Below, piece after piece: positions 57,647 to 64,000 of a stretch of DNA of 64,000 bases. The translations under genes were made by a program, and so were the position numbers. Under the pieces are notes generated by a model. The model was given only the letters and a program-made list of their open reading frames with translations. It made no database searches and was not told the origin of the DNA. The stretch is from NCBI GenBank assembly GCA_026707735.1, contig JAPOWH010000023.1:1-64000 (forward strand). The letters are read 5' to 3'. Each line of letters begins with the position of its first letter. Positions within the stretch are counted from its first letter, which is position 1. The DNA comes from Gammaproteobacteria bacterium (lineage in GTDB: Bacteria > Pseudomonadota > Gammaproteobacteria > Pseudomonadales > Azotimanducaceae).

Positions 57647-58351
57647 ATGAGTGAGTTTGCATCGGAAGACCGCATGCGGGTGCTGGTCGTTGACGACAAC
57701 CATGACATTTGCCAGAACATCGGAGACTATCTCGAGTTGTACGGCCATGTAGTCGACTTCGCCTACAACGGAGCGAACGCGCTGCGTCTAGCTCTCATTG
57801 GCGAGTACGATGTAATCGTTCTCGACTTGATGCTGCCTGGCATGGATGGACTGGATGTTTGCCGCGAATTGCGCGCAGGTGCAAAGTCCGAAGTTCCTGT
57901 CCTGATGCTGACGGCGCGGGATACGCTGACGGATAAGCTCGGCGGTTTTCGAGCAGGCACAGACGACTACTTGGTGAAGCCGTTTGCGATGCAGGAATTG
58001 CTGGCTCGGCTGCAGGCGCTGTATGCCCGTCGCAAGGGTCGTCTCGCGCAGAAGCTTGTAGTTGGAGATCTGGCTCTGGACAAGAAAACGCGGGAGGTCT
58101 CAAGAGGGGGCCAGCGAATTTCGCTGAACCCGGTGGGATTCAAGATCTTGGAGAGAATGATGGAGGCGTCACCAACCGTCGTGACGCGCACCGAACTCGA
58201 GACACTTCTTTGGGGCGACGAATGGCCGGAGAGCGACGCATTGCGCTCGCATCTCTACAAGCTTCGCCGGGCAATGGAAATGCCCTGTCGAGAGCGATTG
58301 TTGCACACGGTGCACGGCGTCGGGTATCGGTTGGCAGTTCCCGATGACTGA
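57647..58351 (+). CDS. OmpR-family response regulator
   Basis: A 234-residue regulator (ATG 57647; an in-frame TTG 21 bases upstream is unlikely). The receiver shows acidic D16-D17 (VVDDN), phospho-acceptor Asp60 (IVLDLMLPG), Thr89 and Lys111 (LVKPF). The DNA-binding winged helix spans about 135-230 (VVTRTELETLLWG, LHTVHGVGYRL). It overlaps the kinase gene by 8 bases. Confidence 0.95.
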   Translation: MSEFASEDRMRVLVVDDNHDICQNIGDYLELYGHVVDFAYNGANALRLALIGEYDVIVLDLMLPGMDGLDVCRELRAGAKSEVPVLMLTARDTLTDKLGGFRAGTDDYLVKPFAMQELLARLQALYARRKGRLAQKLVVGDLALDKKTREVSRGGQRISLNPVGFKILERMMEASPTVVTRTELETLLWGDEWPESDALRSHLYKLRRAMEMPCRERLLHTVHGVGYRLAVPDD

Positions 58352-59660
58352 CCTACGCGGCAGCTTGCGAACTCGCATCGTGCTTGCGTTCACTGTGTCG
58401 TCGCTGGTACTTAGCATTGCGTGGAGCTTTGGAACATTTATCGCGCTCCGGCTCGCGGAAGACCGGGTACTGGAACGGCAGCTTGAGTTGATCGCCGAAG
58501 ACTATCGGCGACTAGCCGAAACATACAGTAAAACGGATCATCCAGACTCGGCACTCGACTTGTCGCAGTTGGAAATCGGGGGTCTTGCAGGTCCTTTCGT
58601 CACTAGCTATCGGGACCCGCGCGAATTGCCTTCGGATTTGGTGCCATGGGCTCTCGCATCGCCAGCAGTCGGGTTTTACGAATTCACTGAGGAGGAATTC
58701 CATGTCGCGGTTTTGGACTCGGATAGTGCCGATACGGCTCGATTCCTTGTGTTCGATGTGTCGAATATCGAAGCACCGTCTTCGGAAGATGCGTTGTGGT
58801 ATATCGGGTTTGCCGCTTTGGCGCTACTGATAGGAGTGGGTGCAATGGCGATCGGACATTTGATAGGCCAGTTCAGCGTAGAGCCGATGGTTCGTCTAGC
58901 TGAGGTCGTGGCGGAAGTGGATCCGGAGAGTGTGGGTGAGTCGGATAGGGAGCGGATCAAGGCGCATCGCTTCGGCCGGAACGAAGCTGGACTGCTGGCA
59001 AACGCGATTGAGAGAATGATGACACGGATCTGCGCGTTCATTGAACGCGAGCGGACTTTTACGGCTGCCGCAAGCCATGAATTGAGAACTCCCACGACAG
59101 TAATTGGCGGCGCTCTCGAATTGCTGGAACGGGAGAAACGGCCTGAACGAGTGCAGCGCATCCATGAACGGATTCGATACGCCAATACAAGCATGCAATA
59201 CACCATCGAGATGTTTCTAGCTTTGGCTCGCGAGTCTAACGGTCGACAAGTGGAGGATGAGGAAATCAGCGTCCTCGCGGTGGTTGAGAAGACGGTCGAG
59301 GATTGCAGACCGCTTTTCAAGCATGTGAGAGGTCACTTGGTTGACATCCAGGCAAATGCGAACCCCGTGTTCTATGGCCACACATTGGCATTCTCGACGG
59401 TGGTTGGCAATCTCCTGCGAAACGCCGTTGAACACGGGAGACCGAAGGACAAGAGCTCGAAGATCGTGATTCGCGTGGACGCTTTCGACCTTGTAGTGTG
59501 CAACCCGAGTGAAAGTACTCCGGGGAGCAAGCCGCTGGCCAGCCCTAATTCGGGCCTTGGTCTGGAGATTGTGCACCGTCTCTGCGAGCGCAATGGGTGG
59601 TCGTTCGACCTGACAGCCAAAGTCGGAGAAACAGAGGCTCGCTTATCGTGGGCGCGTTGA
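58344..59660 (+). CDS. Sensor histidine kinase
   Basis: A 438-residue membrane kinase. Two membrane segments (about 12-36 and 150-172) flank a periplasmic sensor of about 110 residues. The phospho-acceptor His245 sits in ASHELRTPTTVIGG; the N box (VGNLLRNAVEHG) and a G box (NSGLGLEIVHRLC) are seen, though the DxGxG box (normally between them) looks poor (VCNPSESTPG). It is coupled to the OmpR-family regulator and probably controls the receptor upstream. Confidence 0.92.
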   Translation: MTDLRGSLRTRIVLAFTVSSLVLSIAWSFGTFIALRLAEDRVLERQLELIAEDYRRLAETYSKTDHPDSALDLSQLEIGGLAGPFVTSYRDPRELPSDLVPWALASPAVGFYEFTEEEFHVAVLDSDSADTARFLVFDVSNIEAPSSEDALWYIGFAALALLIGVGAMAIGHLIGQFSVEPMVRLAEVVAEVDPESVGESDRERIKAHRFGRNEAGLLANAIERMMTRICAFIERERTFTAAASHELRTPTTVIGGALELLEREKRPERVQRIHERIRYANTSMQYTIEMFLALARESNGRQVEDEEISVLAVVEKTVEDCRPLFKHVRGHLVDIQANANPVFYGHTLAFSTVVGNLLRNAVEHGRPKDKSSKIVIRVDAFDLVVCNPSESTPGSKPLASPNSGLGLEIVHRLCERNGWSFDLTAKVGETEARLSWAR

Positions 59661-60548
59661 TGAATCCTCTAGATGACGGCGCCGGAAGCCGAAACGGTGC
59701 GTTGTCTAATCGCCAACCGACGATGACACACTGTAGAAGATGCAACGACATGACGCTCCTGACATCTGAAGACTCCTTGTCATTGCGAATCCTGTATTTT
59801 GTTCCAAAAAGGTTTTTGCTGAGCGAAGACAACGACACTATGTAGCTCAGCTATGCCGAGCAAGACTGCAGCCGCCCCTAAAGAAGTGTTCGCGCAGGAA
59901 CGCAGCCACCGCATGACTGCAGACTCCAATCTCGCGTTCTTGTGTCAAATGTACACAAACAAACATTCCTAGGTTCTTACGAATCGATGAGCTTGGCCCA
60001 GATTTCATGGCAACTACCTCGAACCGCATTGGGCGACGGCGCGTGTAGGAAGGACCACCGCTTCCGGAAGCTGGAACGGCCACTACTAATCAGGCGAACA
60101 TTACTTGAACCGATACACAAACACATCTTGGTACTAGTGTAAGCAGTCGTTGGAGTACCTGCGAAAGGTTTCAACAGAATTCCAACGCCGCCGCAATTGC
60201 CTAATCTAACTGCACTATCCGTTCATCCACCGTTGCCGCCATTGTGGCTCGCGCGTCAGTTCGGATAAGGTGGCTTCAATGCGAAGAAGGCAAAAAACAT
60301 GCTTCCCGTTTCCTGCCAATCAGGACGACTCGTTTCTGATTGGTCGCTCACTACTAGTGGACCCAATACCGAAACAGAACGATTCGAATCCCACTACTTG
60401 CGAGCAATGCACGAGCCAGCAGTGAAAGCGCATCTAGATCCTGAGTCTACGCCGTAGGTTTGGTTTCACAGTAAGCGCAGATTTGTCCTACCTCAGTCTA
60501 TTTGAACGGACAACATTCCGCTAACCGTGGAGACATAGCGTATTGGAG
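59661..60548. other. Intergenic region of about 890 bases
   Basis: It follows the kinase gene and is convergent with the next minus-strand gene. Several short frames occur, but none shows a motif or ribosome site worth accepting. I see no terminator-like hairpin, RNA or repeat. Confidence 0.4.
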
Positions 60549-62036
60549 CTAGTTGTCGTCGCTGGAAGGAGCGAAGTCTTCGCTAGGTTTTAGCACTTTT
60601 CGAATTGGCGCAAAGAGTTTTTCAACGGAAGCCGGTTCGAGTCCAGCGATTGCGGATTCACGTAGACCCCGTTCCTCAAGCCAAGAGGAATAGCGTTCAT
60701 CTGACGTAAATTCCTCCCATCGAGCATCACTCTCTTGCCACCAAACTGGGGGTGTCGTCCATAGTCGTTCAGCACATTCGAGACTTCGGAACGCGCGGTC
60801 CAAGTCGCCAACATACAAACCTGCCTCCACCGACTCGTCGCATGACATCTCTTCTCCCATCGTCTCCAGAACCTCTATAGCTTCATCCATCAATCCATTT
60901 ATTGCGAGATACCGGAACCTGTAGCCCGGCTCTTCCAAGGGGGAAGGATCGACAGAATCCACTTCCAACTCATACAACGCTCGGTAGCGTTGGACAGTTG
61001 GGTTGTTAGGATCGCGCAAATAGGCGATTCTCAAAGCTTCTTGCACTTGCTGGTCATCGCCGCGTCGAAAGCGCGAGAACGCCATCGCCAGCGCTGCTTC
61101 TCCAGAGCGCGGACGCATCTTGACCCACCTAAACAGCAATTGCTCCTCTTCGTCATACCAACCCAATGCGTGATATAGATCGGCCATTTCCTTGACAGCT
61201 TCAGAATTAGGGTATTTGCCAGCCAATGCAGTAATGGTCTGCAAATACTGGGCCAAGTCGCCATCTTTGCGATAGGTTTGCTTGGCATGCTCTATTAGGG
61301 ATGGGTAGTGGTTTGGATCTGCAGATAGCGCCAGCTCGACATATTTTTCTGCGTCGTCAGGAAGCAAGGTCGATAGAAGATGAAGCGCATAGGGATTGGA
61401 CTCGATATGCGGCAATCCAACCAACCGTTGCTGCGCTTGCGTTCGATTACCCGAATCTGCCAACCATAGTGCTTCCAGATAGCCTTCGAAGTTCTCGGCA
61501 GAGTTCGACGCGATGGGAATTTCCCCGACACTGTTGTCGTATAACCCTTTTAGCACTCCAGCTGCGGCTTGATCTCGGATCTGCGCTAGCGATTGTTCGG
61601 GGTAGTGGTATTGTTCGTCCCAGCGGAGCTTCCAAGCTAATTGGGTGACGTTCACAACCCGTACAGTTAGGACAAAATTCCCAGGTTCTTCTGCGTCCTC
61701 TACAAATTCGCCATCAACAATATGAGTTGCACCGAGTTCCTCAGTAAAGCCACGGAACCTTTCACCCAATTCCAAAGCCGCGCGGGCTTCATCGAAGTCT
61801 ATGACAGTGAGTTCCCGGCTCAGCGCCACGAGCTCTGTCAGGTGTTTCGGAAACGCGTGAGTCATGTGCTTCGGCAGGTGCTCGGGCCCGTCGAAAGGCA
61901 GCGCCGCAACAATTATCTGTTTGGGAATGGCCCGTGGAAGGATGAGGAAATAGACAACAATCGTCCCTACCACAAGCAGCGTCATGAGAACGACTGCGTA
62001 GAAGAATGCGTGGGATCGTGTGTTGTTGCTTGTCAT
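60549..62036 (-). CDS. Membrane-anchored TPR-like protein with a CadC-type output region lacking a DNA-binding domain
   Basis: The ATG at 62036 follows a GGGAGA site, preferred to the TTG at 62051. The 495-residue product has one membrane segment (about 15-40). The periplasmic part begins IIVAALPFDG, with a LTVIDFDEARAALELGERF stretch and GATHIVDGEFVED, as in the alpha/beta domain after the membrane segment of CadC-like regulators and adenylate cyclases, followed by TPR-like helices. No winged-helix domain precedes the membrane segment, so signal output is unknown. Confidence 0.8.
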   Translation of the reverse strand: MTSNNTRSHAFFYAVVLMTLLVVGTIVVYFLILPRAIPKQIIVAALPFDGPEHLPKHMTHAFPKHLTELVALSRELTVIDFDEARAALELGERFRGFTEELGATHIVDGEFVEDAEEPGNFVLTVRVVNVTQLAWKLRWDEQYHYPEQSLAQIRDQAAAGVLKGLYDNSVGEIPIASNSAENFEGYLEALWLADSGNRTQAQQRLVGLPHIESNPYALHLLSTLLPDDAEKYVELALSADPNHYPSLIEHAKQTYRKDGDLAQYLQTITALAGKYPNSEAVKEMADLYHALGWYDEEEQLLFRWVKMRPRSGEAALAMAFSRFRRGDDQQVQEALRIAYLRDPNNPTVQRYRALYELEVDSVDPSPLEEPGYRFRYLAINGLMDEAIEVLETMGEEMSCDESVEAGLYVGDLDRAFRSLECAERLWTTPPVWWQESDARWEEFTSDERYSSWLEERGLRESAIAGLEPASVEKLFAPIRKVLKPSEDFAPSSDDN

Positions 62037-62424
62037 GTCTCCCTTATTCAAGAATGCGATATTGAGCTACGGCGCCCGTTTTGCTCACTGTATCCGCGAG
62101 CAAGTGTAATAACCGCAAGATGTGTAGATGTGTCAGATCGCAAATTTAATCAGCAGCGCGAGCACTTTGCTTGATCATTAGAAAAGAAATTCGTTGAAAT
62201 TAAGGGGTTATTCAGCTGGTGTAGGCAATTTGTGAAGCACGGAGAATCGTCATCATTGACTAAGAAAATTTGAAAGTGTTCACGAATTGGTCAAGATTCC
62301 GCGAGTTACGTGCGTGTATTGTTCGATATCGTCCGTTGGGTTAGTATGCTCCCACAGCAAATTCGTAGCTAATCGGCATCGATTGGACCGATCTGCCCTT
62401 TAGCAAGTAGGAGACAAAGTTACC
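62037..62424. other. Divergent intergenic region of about 390 bases
   Basis: It separates the TPR-like gene (minus) and the HEAT-like gene (plus). It must carry both promoters. A single TTCACGA copy occurs near 62279. A possible GGAG ribosome site lies at 62410-62413. Nothing else is recognised. Confidence 0.4.
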
Positions 62425-63456
62425 GTGAAGAATGTTCGTTTGCTAGCTGTTTTGACGCTGTGCACCATCCTTGCCCTACCAGGCGTTGCGCAAGTCCTTG
62501 AGGGACCCAGAGGCCCCGTGGAGTTTGTCGGACTAGAGAAGTGGACCGCATCCGAATTGTTTGAAGCGATAAAGGAACAGGAACCGGATAAGCCATTCCA
62601 CGCCTGCGCTGCTACATTGAAGAGCAATTTGGAATTCGCGGACGCTGCTGCGTTTGGATTCATGAAGCAGTTAGAAGACGGTTCAATGTACATGTATACC
62701 GTAGTTGTAGGTATCGAGGACGATTCGGGAGTGCAATATCGCTCTCCCGGAGAAGAAACCATCGTGTTACCTCAAACCTGGCAGGAGTTGCAGACCGCTT
62801 TCGACGAGGACTTCGGCACGTTTGCCTCTCTTGTGCAAGCACGCTACCAAGCCATTGAAGCTGGTGAGCCGGATAAAGCGGCGATGCTTGCAGAGTATTT
62901 CGGGGCAAATTCCGAAACGGCTGATGCAGTTTGGAAACTCATGGATCGGGAATACGAGGACTCAGATCAAAGTCTAGCTCTCGAGGTGCTGGCAAAGGAC
63001 GCCTCAAGGTCAGCGCGCGCGGTTGCAACAATGGTTCTCGGCTATTTCCCCGATAACGAATCGACTTGGCACGCACTAGCCAATTCACTAGTCGACTCAG
63101 AAGCTGCCGTTAGAGATGTGGCGGGCAAGGTGCTCGAAGGCTTGGTTCGCACGGGCAAGACGACCCAAGTAAATTGGTCGGCGGCCCGGGAAACACTATT
63201 GGCTCTGTTCAGCGGCACGAATCCATGGGCTTTCAACGACATTCTGGAGTCCTTGGTTGCCACAGAAGTAGACACTGAATTCGCGCTGAAGTTGATCCAA
63301 GAAAAGCCAGAGCTGCTGATCGCGCACGCAGCGGTAGAGCACGAAAGGTTTAGAAAGCCGGCCCACGACTTCCTAACGTCGGTGAGCGGTGAAGATTTTG
63401 GAAAAGATGTAGATGCATGGATGAAGTGGGTCAATTCACGGAACTCAGATTCCTGA
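62425..63456 (+). CDS. Secreted HEAT-like repeat protein
   Basis: A 343-residue protein from GTG 62425. A signal peptide (LLAVLTLCTILALPGVAQ, about 5-22) is followed by a compact region with FHACAATLKSNLEFADAAA and, from about 170 on, HEAT-like helical repeats (ALEVLAKDASRSARAVATMV, LANSLVDSEAAVRDVAGKVL). It is likely periplasmic and protein-binding. It is divergent from the TPR-like gene. No catalytic motif is seen. Confidence 0.82.
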   Translation: MKNVRLLAVLTLCTILALPGVAQVLEGPRGPVEFVGLEKWTASELFEAIKEQEPDKPFHACAATLKSNLEFADAAAFGFMKQLEDGSMYMYTVVVGIEDDSGVQYRSPGEETIVLPQTWQELQTAFDEDFGTFASLVQARYQAIEAGEPDKAAMLAEYFGANSETADAVWKLMDREYEDSDQSLALEVLAKDASRSARAVATMVLGYFPDNESTWHALANSLVDSEAAVRDVAGKVLEGLVRTGKTTQVNWSAARETLLALFSGTNPWAFNDILESLVATEVDTEFALKLIQEKPELLIAHAAVEHERFRKPAHDFLTSVSGEDFGKDVDAWMKWVNSRNSDS

Positions 63457-64000
63457 TTCATAGCATGTAGATTTCAACCAGCCTGACTTCAGCGCTTAGC
63501 GGCAATTGTTGCCTTCAACCTCTCAATCCAATTGCGGAATGTTGGACGTCGGGTTAGATTCAGTCGAGGAATGACTCGTCTCTGGTTTAATTTGGCACGA
63601 TTTGTAGATTCTCAGGAACCTTACAGCAATCTTTGTGTCTTAATCCGACATCGTTGCTACGCAATGAACAAATGACTTGACGATTAATCGTCGAGACGTA
63701 ACATACGCACACCAACACCACTAGCGCAAAGGATTTCCGATGAAGACCGACCTACCATCAGTTCTTTGCGAAACAGAAATTCGCTAGACCCTAGCCCGCT
63801 GCTCCAACCGTTCTAGGAGCGCCAACCAATCTGTTTCTTCCTGCTATGCCTTGTGCATAGCGTGAACGTGTCTTGCTTCGATCACTCATGAAACCACCAC
63901 AACACACAGAACGAAAGCCATCTCGTCCCACCCTATGGCTTATTACGCGCGGAGAACGTTTACGCTATGTCGTGGCGACAGTCAGCTCGACGATTTCAAG
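63457..64000. other. Intergenic tail of the window
   Basis: I see no gene, RNA or clear repeat in the last 540 bases. GGCAA/TTGCC makes a short 5-bp hairpin at about 63501-63513, too weak to call a terminator. A gene could begin beyond the window edge. Confidence 0.4.

Noticed and set aside
63501..63513. GGCAA/TTGCC hairpin after the last gene
   Set aside because: A stem of only 5 bp with a 3-nt loop and no T-run; too weak to call a terminator.
1..64000. CRISPR arrays, rRNA and tRNA genes
   Set aside because: No regularly spaced repeats and no conserved rRNA or tRNA segments were seen on reading; a covariance search was not possible.

Overview
The window reads as a piece of a Gram-negative bacterial chromosome, most likely a proteobacterium of marine or host-associated type. 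The support is a TonB-dependent receptor, a predicted outer-membrane barrel, a SelO protein with a C-terminal Cys-Ser-Ser, long-form HisG, acyl-CoA catabolic genes and several luciferase-like monooxygenases. No rRNA or marker gene pins the lineage, so the placement is inference. Base composition is balanced by eye, apart from GC-rich patches at about 38.2-38.85 kb and 55.2-59.7 kb. GTG and TTG starts are frequent, and Shine-Dalgarno positions decide several of them.

Layout. 0.4-8 kb: two paralogous membrane-anchored alpha-solenoid proteins pointing outward, with an enoyl-CoA hydratase/SDR pair, a phytanoyl-CoA dioxygenase and a luciferase-like oxidoreductase between them. 8-16 kb: a second luciferase-like enzyme, a PiT-like transporter, a phosphotriesterase-family hydrolase, a methyltransferase, a Yip1 membrane protein, a WD40 lipoprotein and an ankyrin protein. 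16-26.5 kb: a broken AAA ATPase gene, selO, hisI-hisG, a small unknown, a pair of bacterial PH-domain membrane proteins, a Rieske protein with a long unknown C-terminus and an aminotransferase. 26.5-33.2 kb: a third luciferase-like enzyme, a zinc dehydrogenase, a rhodanese and a 1190-residue fusion of an ABC-2-like membrane domain, a peptidase-like region that has lost its zinc motif, and a C-terminal beta domain.

33.4-38.9 kb is a defence island: an EVE-domain McrB, McrC and an HNH endonuclease in one minus-strand operon. It is bracketed by two diverged direct repeats of about 270 bp, and the right copy adjoins an IS3-type transposase remnant. 39-44.4 kb is a minus-strand run: a heme-less cytochrome-like small protein, an outer-membrane barrel, a family 2 glycosyltransferase, a DUF547 protein, an ArsS-type radical SAM enzyme and a GT-C glycosyltransferase. 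It looks like a module for an unusual (possibly arsenosugar) glycoconjugate. 44.8-47.3 kb encodes a DUF35 protein, a thiolase/lipid-transfer protein and a type 2 enoyl-CoA hydratase. 47.6-48.8 kb holds a tandem duplication of a small membrane protein.

49.4-54.3 kb is a potABCD-like polyamine/organic cation ABC transporter followed by a DUF2141 protein. 55.2-59.7 kb is a GC-rich block with a TonB-dependent receptor and an OmpR-type two-component system, and spaced direct repeats just upstream that suit an OmpR-family regulator. 60.5-63.5 kb holds two divergent genes, a membrane-anchored TPR-like protein and a secreted HEAT-like protein. No tRNA, rRNA or CRISPR array was recognised. The long gene-free gaps are described in their own entries.
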